64,000 nt of DNA from Fibrobacter sp. UWH6. Lineage in GTDB: Bacteria; Fibrobacterota; Fibrobacteria; Fibrobacterales; Fibrobacteraceae. The translations under genes and the position numbers were made by a program. The notes below the pieces were generated by a model, which did not search any database, was not told the DNA's origin, and saw only the letters and a list, made by a program, of their open reading frames with translations. Positions within the stretch are counted from its first letter, which is position 1. Each line of letters opens with the position of its first letter. The stretch spans positions 82,730 to 146,729 of the forward strand of contig NZ_FRAX01000008.1 in NCBI RefSeq assembly GCF_900142465.1, in the 5' to 3' direction. Below are positions 39,967-48,213 of this stretch, one piece after another.

Positions 39967-40134
39967 CAAAGACCGCGTTTCAAATAATAGTTAGCAGTTC
40001 TTTGCCCGACGTACATTATATATAAAAGGGATTTTCTATTTCGCGTTATAGTTTTTATCAATAACAAATCATTTATTTTCAGTTTTCGTAATTGGCAACG
40101 CCTATAGAGTAGTGGATTAGCGGCACCTTTTTTC

Positions 40135-40147
40135 TAAAATTCCAATT
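40135..40147 (+). promoter_or_regulatory. -10 box next to the metH start (leaderless)
   Basis: TAAAAT at 40135-40140 is followed by seven nt and the ATG. No Shine-Dalgarno sequence and no cobalamin or SAM riboswitch is visible upstream. Confidence 0.45.
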
Positions 40148-43100
40148 ATGACTTTACGTGAAGCATTTGAAAGTAGAATGATGCTCCTGGACGGGGGCAT
40201 GGGTTCCGTCATTCAGACCTACGGCATCAAGGGCGCCAACAACGATATGTTGAGCATCGAACGCCCCGACGTCATTCTTGATATCCAGCGCCGCTATGTA
40301 GACGCCGGCGTGGACGTGCTGACCACCAATACATTCTCTAGCCAGAGAGTGAGCCAGCACGAATACCATCAGGAACATCGTATCGCCGAAATGAACCGCG
40401 CTTCCGTAAAGATCGCTAGGCAGGCCGCCGACGAGGCCATGGCAAAATATGGCCGTCAGGTGTATATCGCAGGCGACGTGGGCCCTACCAGCAAGATGCT
40501 TTCTATGAGCGACGACGTGAACGATCCCGCCAGCCGCTCCATTACTTTCGATGAACTGGAAGACGCCTATCTAGAACAAATTCAAGTTCTCTTGGAAGAG
40601 GGCGTCGACGCCATTCTCATCGAAACGATTTTCGATACTTTGAACGCAAAGGCCGCCTTGAGCGCTTACAGCAAGGCCAAGGAAGCCATGGAAGCCGCAG
40701 CCATCGCCAAGGGTGAAACGCCCCGCCCGGTAGAAGTGATGCTTTCCATGACGGTGAGCGACGCTTCGGGCAGAACCCTTTCTGGCCAGACTGTAGAAGC
40801 ATTCGCCATTAGCGTCATGCATGCAAAGCCTTTGAGCATCGGCTTGAACTGCGGCCTGGGTGCCGACGGCATGATTCCCTATTTGCGTCGCATGGGAAAG
40901 GTGGCTCCCTGTTATTTGAGCTGCCACCCCAACGCAGGACTCCCCAACCAGTTCGGCGGTTATGACGATACCCCCGAAGACATGGTGCGTCTCATGACGC
41001 CTTACATGGACGAACATCTGGTGAACATGATCGGCGGTTGCTGCGGAACTACTCCCGAACATATTGCCGCCATGCGCAAGATGCTGGATGCCCTGCCTGC
41101 CGATTACGAACGTCGCAAACCCGCACCGAAATTCGCAACTTCCCCGCTGCTGCGCCTGGCCGGTTTGGAACCGCTGTTGGTCAATCAGGTACGCCCCAGC
41201 AATGGCGCCGACAACTGCAATTCCGAAGATTTCGTCCCCGTGGGTGAACGTTGCAATGTGGCAGGTTCCAAGAAGTTCCTGCGACTGATCAACGAAAAGA
41301 ATTACGAAGAAGCTCTGGACATCGCCCGCAAGCAGGTAGAAGACGGCGCCCAGGTTGTTGATGTGAACATGGACGATGGCCTTCTGGATGCCAAGCAGGA
41401 AATGCGAACTTTCCTGAACTTGCTGGCTTCCGACCCGGCCATTAGCCGCGTGCCCATCATGGTGGACAGTTCCCGCTTTGAAGTCATCGAAGAAGGTTTG
41501 AAGTGCGCCCAGGGCAAGTGCATCGTGAACTCCATCTCCCTGAAGATGGGCGAAGAAGCTTTTATCGAACACGCCATGACGGTGAAGCGCTTGGGTGCCG
41601 CCGTTATCGTGATGCTCTTTGACGAAGAAGGACAGGCCACCAATTACGATCGCCGTGTAGCGATTGCTTCCCGCGCCTATAAGCTCATTACCGAGAAGTG
41701 CGGTTTCGATCCCTCTGACATTATTTTCGACCCCAACGTCTTGACGGTAGCAACAGGCATGGCGGAACACAACGCCTACGCCCATGACTTTATCCGCGCT
41801 TGCCGCTGGATTATCGACAACCTGCCTGGAGTCCGCATTTCTGGCGGTCTTTCTAACTTGAGTTTTGCCTTCCGCGGAAACAACTACCTCCGCGAAGCCA
41901 TGCATTCTACGTTCCTGCATTTGGCAACTCCCAACGGCATGGGCATGGCCATCATGAATCCGGCCGCCGCTGTAGACTACAAGACCATCCCGCTGGAATT
42001 GCGCATGGCCATTACCGAAGTTCTGCTGAATACCTATCCGGAATCCAGCGAAGAGCTGATCGAAATTGCAAGCCGCATGACTGCCGCCCAGATGGCCGCC
42101 AAGGAAAGTGGCGCCAAATATGACCCCAAGGCCATTTTTGCCGTAAGCGCCGGAGCCGCGAACGCAGCTAGTTCTGAAAGCGCGGGCGCCGATGTCGCCG
42201 CAGTGCAGACCACTCCGGAACAGCGTTTGCAGGAAGCCCTCCTGAAGGGAACTTCCACCACCTTGCAGCCGGATCTGATGGAACTGATTAACCGTGGCGA
42301 CAGCCCGGTGAACATTATTTCGGGTCCTTTGATGGACGGCATGAACGAAGTGGGCCGCCTCTTCGGTGAAGGAAAGATGTTCTTGCCCCAGGTGGTAAAG
42401 ACAGCCCGTACCATGAAGAAGGCCGTTGAAATTCTGCAGCCCTACATCGAGGCCGGCAAGGAAGAAGGCGCCGCCTCTCGAGGCAAGATCGTCATCGCCA
42501 CCGTCAAGGGCGACGTCCATGACATCGGCAAGAACATCGTCTCCGTGATCATGGCCTGTAACGGCTTTGACATGGTGGACTTGGGCGTGATGGTTCCCGA
42601 AGATGTGATTGTCAACGCGGCAATTGAACATAAGGCGGATATCGTCAGCCTTTCCGGTCTGATTACTCCGTCTCTTGAAGAAATGTGTACCGTGGCCACC
42701 AAGATGCAGGAAGCGGGACTCCGCATTCCCATTATCGTTGGCGGTGCCACCACTTCGCCTACCCACACCGCAGTAAAAATCGCTCCCTGCTACGATGGCC
42801 CCGTATTCCACGTCCGCGATGCCGCAAGCAATCCGGGCCTGGCCCAGAAACTTCTGGATCCCTCCACCAGCGCAGAAACCATCGAAGAAAACCGCAAGGA
42901 ACAGCAGCGCATTCGCGACAAGCAGGCTGGCATCATCTCTGCTGCCGAAGAAGCCATGGCCGCTGCAGAATCCACTCCGGTGGAACGCCGCTACAAGTGC
43001 GACTGGGAAAAATATCAGCCGGTACAGCCCCCCTTCATGGGCGAAAGCAAGTTGCCGCCTATCGCCTTGGAAAAGGTCATCCCGCTGATCAGCTGGGAAT

Positions 43101-43792
43101 ACTTCTTCTACACCTGGAAGGTAAAGCCGGATTGCGAAGAAGCAATCAAGCTGAAGGCCGACGCCGAAAAACTGCTGGCAGAAATCAGCAAGCCCGAATA
43201 CGCCCTGCGAGCCGTTCAGGCATTCTACCCAGCCGCCGGTACCGATAGCACCGTCCAGTTCAACACCGGACGCACCGGCACCGCAGCCGACCTGGTTGAA
43301 GTCACCACCGCACGTCAGCAGAATCCCGAAGGCACCTGCCTTGCCCTCTGCGACTATGTGGCCCCCGCCGACGCCAAGACCGCCAGCGTGTTCAGTAGCG
43401 TTCTGGGCGACAAGATTTTCCGCGATATCGTGGGCGCCTTTGCCGTTACCGTCAGCGACACTTTCGTAAAGCGTCTTGAAAAACTGAAGGCGGAACAGGG
43501 CGGCAGCGATTACGATGTGCTCTTGATGCAGACTGTGGCAGACCGCTTGGCCGAAGCAGGCGCCCAATACCTGAGCAATCAGCTGGACGCAAACAACAAC
43601 TGGAAGGGCATCCGCCCCGCCGTTGGCTACCCAGTACTGCCCAACATCAAGGAAATCTTCAACGTGGCAAAGCTCATCGATTTCGACAGCGTAGGCATCA
43701 GCCTCACCGAAAATGGCGCCATGTACCCGCAGGCATCTGTCAGCGGCCTGTACATCAGCCATCCCGAAATCGAGTACTTCAACGTTAAGTAA
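40148..43792 (+). CDS. metH: Cobalamin-dependent methionine synthase
   Basis: A 1214-aa four-module enzyme that moves a methyl group from methyltetrahydrofolate through cobalamin to homocysteine. The homocysteine module (about 1-330) has zinc ligands in GLNCG near 235 and in GGCCGTTPEH near 297. The pterin module (about 350-640) starts FVPVGERCNVAGSKKF. The B12 module (about 690-890) has the axial His in DVHDIGKNIV near 790. The reactivation module (about 900-1214) binds S-adenosylmethionine. Length matches the full-length bacterial enzyme. Cytoplasmic. Its -10 box lies 7 nt before the ATG. Confidence 0.97.
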   Translation: MTLREAFESRMMLLDGGMGSVIQTYGIKGANNDMLSIERPDVILDIQRRYVDAGVDVLTTNTFSSQRVSQHEYHQEHRIAEMNRASVKIARQAADEAMAKYGRQVYIAGDVGPTSKMLSMSDDVNDPASRSITFDELEDAYLEQIQVLLEEGVDAILIETIFDTLNAKAALSAYSKAKEAMEAAAIAKGETPRPVEVMLSMTVSDASGRTLSGQTVEAFAISVMHAKPLSIGLNCGLGADGMIPYLRRMGKVAPCYLSCHPNAGLPNQFGGYDDTPEDMVRLMTPYMDEHLVNMIGGCCGTTPEHIAAMRKMLDALPADYERRKPAPKFATSPLLRLAGLEPLLVNQVRPSNGADNCNSEDFVPVGERCNVAGSKKFLRLINEKNYEEALDIARKQVEDGAQVVDVNMDDGLLDAKQEMRTFLNLLASDPAISRVPIMVDSSRFEVIEEGLKCAQGKCIVNSISLKMGEEAFIEHAMTVKRLGAAVIVMLFDEEGQATNYDRRVAIASRAYKLITEKCGFDPSDIIFDPNVLTVATGMAEHNAYAHDFIRACRWIIDNLPGVRISGGLSNLSFAFRGNNYLREAMHSTFLHLATPNGMGMAIMNPAAAVDYKTIPLELRMAITEVLLNTYPESSEELIEIASRMTAAQMAAKESGAKYDPKAIFAVSAGAANAASSESAGADVAAVQTTPEQRLQEALLKGTSTTLQPDLMELINRGDSPVNIISGPLMDGMNEVGRLFGEGKMFLPQVVKTARTMKKAVEILQPYIEAGKEEGAASRGKIVIATVKGDVHDIGKNIVSVIMACNGFDMVDLGVMVPEDVIVNAAIEHKADIVSLSGLITPSLEEMCTVATKMQEAGLRIPIIVGGATTSPTHTAVKIAPCYDGPVFHVRDAASNPGLAQKLLDPSTSAETIEENRKEQQRIRDKQAGIISAAEEAMAAAESTPVERRYKCDWEKYQPVQPPFMGESKLPPIALEKVIPLISWEYFFYTWKVKPDCEEAIKLKADAEKLLAEISKPEYALRAVQAFYPAAGTDSTVQFNTGRTGTAADLVEVTTARQQNPEGTCLALCDYVAPADAKTASVFSSVLGDKIFRDIVGAFAVTVSDTFVKRLEKLKAEQGGSDYDVLLMQTVADRLAEAGAQYLSNQLDANNNWKGIRPAVGYPVLPNIKEIFNVAKLIDFDSVGISLTENGAMYPQASVSGLYISHPEIEYFNVK

Positions 43793-43797
43793 AAGAT

Positions 43798-43809
43798 TAT
43801 ATTTAGGGC
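43798..43809 (+). promoter_or_regulatory. -10 box next to the acyltransferase start (leaderless)
   Basis: TATATT at 43798-43803 followed by TAGGGC and the ATG at 43810. It begins 5 nt after the metH stop. Confidence 0.45.
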
Positions 43810-44859
43810 ATGCCCAAAAAACGTATTGTAGGCCTGGACATCTTTAGAGTCCTTGCAGTTTTTATCGTGTTCCTTTTTCACGCACAGCTTTTCCTGAAGT
43901 GCGATTTCGGTCCCGCCGACAGCGTGATTCAAATGGGCGCTGTTTTCATGACAGGGTTCTTTATGCTCTCTGGTTTTGTTCTGCACCTGACCCATAGTCA
44001 GACGAACTTAATGCAGGCAACAACCCTAAAAAAATTCTACTTCAAAAGGGCCATCGGTATTTTACCGCTCTACTACTTTTTCGCCTTGCTCTTCATTGTA
44101 ACTCTAGGGCAGGAATCCCTAAAAGAAAACCTGATTCTCGCTCCCGTAGAAATCCTAGGGCTTCAATCCACGTTCTCTTCCATTTTCACGGTTTCTCATA
44201 ATGACGGGACCTGGTTCATTTCGTGCCTTTTGATATGTTACTTGCTATTCCCCTTGATGCAGGAAGTGGCCAAGCAAATCAGCTCCCGTGCAAAAATTTT
44301 GATTATCGCATTCTGCGGTGTGGCCCTGTGCTGGGCACCCGTCATCGTTCATTTCTACCACACCGCTTCTATTTACGAAAACCCCTTCTACAGAGGCCTT
44401 GAATTTACCATCGGCGTCATGCTCTGTTCTTTACGCAACGACGCTATTGCAGACAAGTTTAGATTTTTGCAGCAGTGGAAATTCTTTGCAGCAGAATTTT
44501 TACTTTATGCCGTGGCGGTAACCGCCGCATTAAAAATCGGAATTCCCGGAAACTATATGCTCTTTGATTTTATTGCATTGCCTGCATTTGCAGCGATGTT
44601 GTGGAGCCTTTCCGGAGTCAAGTCAGAAGCACTTGAAAATTCAAAAATTCTGCAGTTTGCCTGCAAGATTTCCTACGCCTTTTTTCTGGCCCAATCCTTC
44701 TGTTGGATTCCCGTTTTCAAGTTCCAGGAACTGACCGGAATCAACAACGGATTTTTAAACTTCGCCATTTCATTTATCGTTTGCATTCTCGTATCTGCAG
44801 CAATGCATATATTGGTGGAACGTCCGGCCACCAAGAAGCTAACTAAGATACTACAATAA
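43810..44859 (+). CDS. Membrane acyltransferase, OafA/acyltransferase-3 family
   Basis: A 349-aa integral membrane protein with about ten helices. The N-terminal motif LDIFRVLAVFIVFLFHAQLF contains the Arg and His typical of acyltransferase family 3, which move acetyl or other acyl groups to surface glycans. The conserved GTWFISCLLICYLLFP region is also present, and the C-terminus is the usual basic VERPATKKL. It starts 17 bp after metH but has its own -10, so it is probably transcribed separately. The acceptor is unknown. Confidence 0.88.
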   Translation: MPKKRIVGLDIFRVLAVFIVFLFHAQLFLKCDFGPADSVIQMGAVFMTGFFMLSGFVLHLTHSQTNLMQATTLKKFYFKRAIGILPLYYFFALLFIVTLGQESLKENLILAPVEILGLQSTFSSIFTVSHNDGTWFISCLLICYLLFPLMQEVAKQISSRAKILIIAFCGVALCWAPVIVHFYHTASIYENPFYRGLEFTIGVMLCSLRNDAIADKFRFLQQWKFFAAEFLLYAVAVTAALKIGIPGNYMLFDFIALPAFAAMLWSLSGVKSEALENSKILQFACKISYAFFLAQSFCWIPVFKFQELTGINNGFLNFAISFIVCILVSAAMHILVERPATKKLTKILQ

Positions 44860-44874
44860 TTTTTTGCGAATAGG

Positions 44875-46524
44875 TTACAGCCTTATCACGCCATCGCAAA
44901 GTTTGCAGACTTCTTCACGGTGCGTAATAAAGATCATGGTCTTCTGCGGGAACGCCTCGAAGATGCGGCGGAACATTTCCTTTTCGGTATCCACATCCAG
45001 GGCGGCGCTAATTTCATCTAGCAACATGATGGATCCGCCTTGCAAAAGACCGCGGGCAACGGCGATACGTTCCGCCTGACCTTCGCTAAGACCATAGCCC
45101 CGTTCACCCAATTCCGTATCAAGACCATCAGGCAGATCATTTACAAAATCTGCGCAGGCAATGTGCAGCGCCGCAGAAATTTCCTGGTCAGTTGCCGCAG
45201 GATTTGCCATCTGCATATTCAAGCGGAGAGAACCGCTAATCAGCGAATTACCCTGAGGAACATAAGCAAAATTTTTTCGGGTAAATTCATCGGCCGAAAC
45301 TTCCCGAGGATCCGGGTTCCCTGAATAAACAACAGTCCTGCCAACGTCAGGTTTTACAAGACCAAGCATGATTCTAAAGAGTGTGGTTTTTCCAATACCG
45401 GTTTCACCCATCAGCGCCATTTTGCTGCCAGGCTTAAAATCAAGATTCAAATTTTCTAGAACTTTTCTACCGTCATCGTCATAGGCAAAGGAAACGTTTT
45501 CAAAGCGGACACCTGCAGAAGGGAACGGTTCCATTGAGTGTTTCACTCGGTCAAGGTTAGCGGATTCCTGGGTCAGACGATTTTCAATAATTTCATCAAC
45601 ACGGTCAATACTTGCCGTAGCATGAATCAACTGAGGAGCCGAATTCAGCAAATTAAAAATGGGATGCTGAATTTGACCTACCAATTGCAAGAACGAAGTC
45701 ATCACGCCAAAAGTGATTGTTCCATTTCGCAGTCCAATACCGCCCCACACAAAGGCCAGCAAATAACCAAGCCCAAAAGACAAGCCAATCAGCAGACGGA
45801 CAATCACCGTAAAACGGCTACGGACAACAACGCGCCCCATTAAGCAGTCCTGCATATTGTTCAACAGTCCGCCCACAAATCCCTCGCTCACCATGGAACG
45901 GATCAGAGCGTCATTCTCGGCACACTCCTGCACATGCATCTGAACGCGGCTTTCACTTTCGCGAATTTCTGCAGTCATCTTTCGCAGACGGCGGGCAATC
46001 ATTTTTCCCAGCACCAATGCAAAAGGAGTCGTCAACAGCAAGGCCCAAGCCAACCGCGGATCAAACCAGCGCATCAGCAAAAAGGCACCCACCAGCTGGA
46101 TCGAAGTCACCGCCATTTGCGGCAACTTATCAAAAGTGACATCGCAAATGGTTTCCACATCCTTCATGACGCGGGACGCCACGTCACCAGAATGAAGGGT
46201 TTCCTTGCCGTAAAGTTTCCGCGAAAAAATCCTTGAAAAGACAACCGCACGCAAGCGGTTAACGCCACGAGTGCAAGACTTGATACCCAGATAATAATTC
46301 AGCTGTCGCAACAAAACGCCAGCCACAACGGTTCCCACCAGGAACATCACCATCACGGCAACATCATGATTGGAGCCTTCATGAATCGTCACATCGATAA
46401 AGGTCTTGCTCAACCAAATCGTAAGCAAGCCCGAAGCCACTTGGAAAACGCCAGCCATGACGCGAGCGCACATGTTCATGCGTTCGCCTCTTGAATTGCG
46501 CCACAACCAAGTCAGATATTTCAT
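44875..46524 (-). CDS. ABC exporter (fused permease-ATPase), MsbA/peptide-export type
   Basis: A 549-aa half-transporter: about six helices (residues 20-310), then a nucleotide-binding domain with Walker A GETGIGKTT, signature LSEGQAE, Walker B IMLLDEISAALD and switch His in FITHRE. There is no N-terminal C39 peptidase. Its ATG overlaps the stop of the PqqD-like gene by 4 bp, and it is the last gene of a four-gene operon. Cargo is unknown; the context of PqqD, a signal peptidase-like protease and a HprK-like kinase suggests a modified peptide rather than a lipid. Confidence 0.88.
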   Translation of the reverse strand: MKYLTWLWRNSRGERMNMCARVMAGVFQVASGLLTIWLSKTFIDVTIHEGSNHDVAVMVMFLVGTVVAGVLLRQLNYYLGIKSCTRGVNRLRAVVFSRIFSRKLYGKETLHSGDVASRVMKDVETICDVTFDKLPQMAVTSIQLVGAFLLMRWFDPRLAWALLLTTPFALVLGKMIARRLRKMTAEIRESESRVQMHVQECAENDALIRSMVSEGFVGGLLNNMQDCLMGRVVVRSRFTVIVRLLIGLSFGLGYLLAFVWGGIGLRNGTITFGVMTSFLQLVGQIQHPIFNLLNSAPQLIHATASIDRVDEIIENRLTQESANLDRVKHSMEPFPSAGVRFENVSFAYDDDGRKVLENLNLDFKPGSKMALMGETGIGKTTLFRIMLGLVKPDVGRTVVYSGNPDPREVSADEFTRKNFAYVPQGNSLISGSLRLNMQMANPAATDQEISAALHIACADFVNDLPDGLDTELGERGYGLSEGQAERIAVARGLLQGGSIMLLDEISAALDVDTEKEMFRRIFEAFPQKTMIFITHREEVCKLCDGVIRL

Positions 46525-46787
46525 TCGACGACTTTAACCTCTTGCCACTGGGCTACAATGGCAGACACATCGGCCTTGGCCTGAGCTTCGGAAACTTCAT
46601 ATTCCTGGCAGAGTCTTTCAGCCAGACTATCCACAGTAAATTCGCCTTGCGACGCTTCATTCCACAAGAAAGCAGCGGTATCATTCAGGCAAAGCAGACG
46701 ACCAAAATCCAGGGCACCGAGGCCCTCGCCCATAATCACCTTTTCGCCGCACACATCGCGAAGAACAAAGCCATTCTTGATTTTCAT
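46521..46787 (-). CDS. PqqD-like peptide-binding protein
   Basis: An 88-aa protein with the PqqD/RiPP-recognition fold: KNGFVLRDVCGEKVIMGEG, then LLCLNDTAAFLWNEASQG and a C-terminal helix of the type seen in lasso and sactipeptide clusters. Such domains bind leader peptides and hand them to modifying enzymes. It lies between the protease and the ABC exporter, 19 bp after the former and overlapping the latter (ATGA). No radical-SAM partner is nearby. Confidence 0.8.
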   Translation of the reverse strand: MKIKNGFVLRDVCGEKVIMGEGLGALDFGRLLCLNDTAAFLWNEASQGEFTVDSLAERLCQEYEVSEAQAKADVSAIVAQWQEVKVVE

Positions 46788-46806
46788 TTTACGTCCTCAA
46801 GTACAG

Positions 46807-47247
46807 TCAAACTTTATGAGTTATAAGATAAATTTTTAAAAGGTATCTGCGGATAGGCAAACACAAAGCCCAAAGCTTCGCACAAAAAAGACTCCACCTG
46901 GAAATCAGCGAACGGTGACGCCCCTGTTCATCCACCACACGGATGGCCTGGGCCTTTACATCCGACAACTTGCAACGTTCCCCAAAAGCCAGATTGCCAT
47001 CCCCCATCAGCGTTACATTCTCACCACTGATTTTCACAATCCGATGAACCACATAACGGTTCCCCTCAACAAAGGCAAGCACCACATGGCCCACCTTCAG
47101 GTTTTCGGGTTTTACAAGAACCAGTTTTTCGCGGCCGCCCACAATAAAGGGCAACATGCTACGACCATTCACCGGGAACGTTACGCTCACGCCACTTTCT
47201 ACAAGGCGGATCGCTTCCGCTATAATAACTTCATCCGTAATGTTCAC
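46807..47247 (-). CDS. S26 signal peptidase-like protein with Ser-His pair
   Basis: A 146-aa protein starting at the GTG at 47247, which overlaps the stop of the upstream kinase gene as GTGA. The motif NGRSMLPFI gives the catalytic Ser. Where bacterial type I signal peptidases have Lys in (K)R, this protein has His in YVVHRIV, followed by LMGDGN with an Asp, as in SipW and eukaryotic Sec11. A basic and hydrophobic C-terminus (FCAKLWALCLPIRRYLLKIYL) could anchor it to the membrane. It probably processes a peptide substrate of this operon. Confidence 0.75.
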   Translation of the reverse strand: MNITDEVIIAEAIRLVESGVSVTFPVNGRSMLPFIVGGREKLVLVKPENLKVGHVVLAFVEGNRYVVHRIVKISGENVTLMGDGNLAFGERCKLSDVKAQAIRVVDEQGRHRSLISRWSLFCAKLWALCLPIRRYLLKIYLITHKV

Positions 47248-48143
47248 TGCGCAGAAACCTCGGTAAAGGCGCCGTAGCAAACTTCGGCCGCATTCTCGTC
47301 GGGAAGGCATTCCAGATGGAACATTTTTACTTCCTGGGCAAGGCGGTTTTCTGTAGCGTGGAGGCCATCGGCCACTTTCTTATCCCAACGCATTCCAGAA
47401 ATGCTCACCACCAGAGCCATATAGGCTTCAATTCCCTTTATGGGGCGAATTTTATTTTGCGGAGCCTGACTCAGGTTTACTATTCCCGCCAGCGGAACCC
47501 TGCTATTCTTATAACAGGGAGTCTTACCACTCCAAGGCGTTCCGTAGACCCAAACGCCATCCTCTTCAAGACGGACCACAGGATTGTCGTCATTCAAAAG
47601 ATCAGCGTTACTGAATCGACGCAACCACATTCTCGCGTGAGTGCTCTTTCCTGTTCCGCTTTTTCCAAGGAACATGTAGCCTCGATTTTCACGAGCAATT
47701 ACTGCCGAATGGAACAGCACCGTATTCTTGCAGGACGTGGCCAACGCATACAGCACCATCAGGGAATTGTTCAAGGCGAACTTTTGAAAATGAGCGGGCA
47801 AAGTTCCATTCACATAAAGCGAACCGCTCTGAAATTCGTCATGACAAACGAGTACTCCAGTAGATTTTCCACCCAACAGAAATTCAAATGTCGGCAAACT
47901 TTCAGCATTTTTTCCGCAGATGATTTCTTGCCCTTCATCGACCTGACGCGTCTCTTCGACAAAATCAACCCGTACATTTTCTGTAAAAATTTCCAGCGAG
48001 AATGCTAATGGCAAACCGTCTACAGATTCCAATTTAAAGGGAGCATAGTTATCCATCGACGCGAAGAACAAAGGCGAAGCATCGTCGTTCAACTTCACCT
48101 CGAAAACATGGCCAGCCACTTTAAAAAAGGAATTCATTTTCAT
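47244..48143 (-). CDS. HprK-like P-loop kinase
   Basis: A protein of about 300 aa resembling the C-terminal kinase domain of HPr kinase, with Walker A LGKSGTGKST near residue 161 and LLNDDNPVV as the second acidic motif. Such HprK-like proteins occur in peptide (for example lasso) gene clusters and in outer-membrane biogenesis clusters. In the former some phosphorylate a Ser of the precursor. There are starts at 48146 (GTG), 48143 and 48137 (ATG); 48143 has the best-placed GAAG. First gene of the operon kinase - protease - PqqD - ABC. Confidence 0.75.
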   Translation of the reverse strand: MKMNSFFKVAGHVFEVKLNDDASPLFFASMDNYAPFKLESVDGLPLAFSLEIFTENVRVDFVEETRQVDEGQEIICGKNAESLPTFEFLLGGKSTGVLVCHDEFQSGSLYVNGTLPAHFQKFALNNSLMVLYALATSCKNTVLFHSAVIARENRGYMFLGKSGTGKSTHARMWLRRFSNADLLNDDNPVVRLEEDGVWVYGTPWSGKTPCYKNSRVPLAGIVNLSQAPQNKIRPIKGIEAYMALVVSISGMRWDKKVADGLHATENRLAQEVKMFHLECLPDENAAEVCYGAFTEVSAQ

Positions 48144-48201
48144 CACTTCATAAAGTTAGCAAACCTCTTAAGCGGCACCCATAACGCACCGCTTTATTTT
48201 C

Positions 48202-48213
48202 TAAATTTAGGGT
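48202..48213 (+). promoter_or_regulatory. -10 box next to the bioA start (leaderless)
   Basis: TAAATT at 48202-48207, spacer TAGGGT, then the ATG at 48214. Nearly the same string precedes the gene at 43810. Confidence 0.45.

Noticed and set aside
39615..40067. Small frames between the regulator and metH
   Set aside because: They lie in the direct repeats, have biased composition and no ribosome site.
39967..40134. Cobalamin or SAM riboswitch before metH
   Set aside because: No B12-box-like or SAM-type conserved core is present, and the -10 box is 7 nt from the ATG, leaving no leader.
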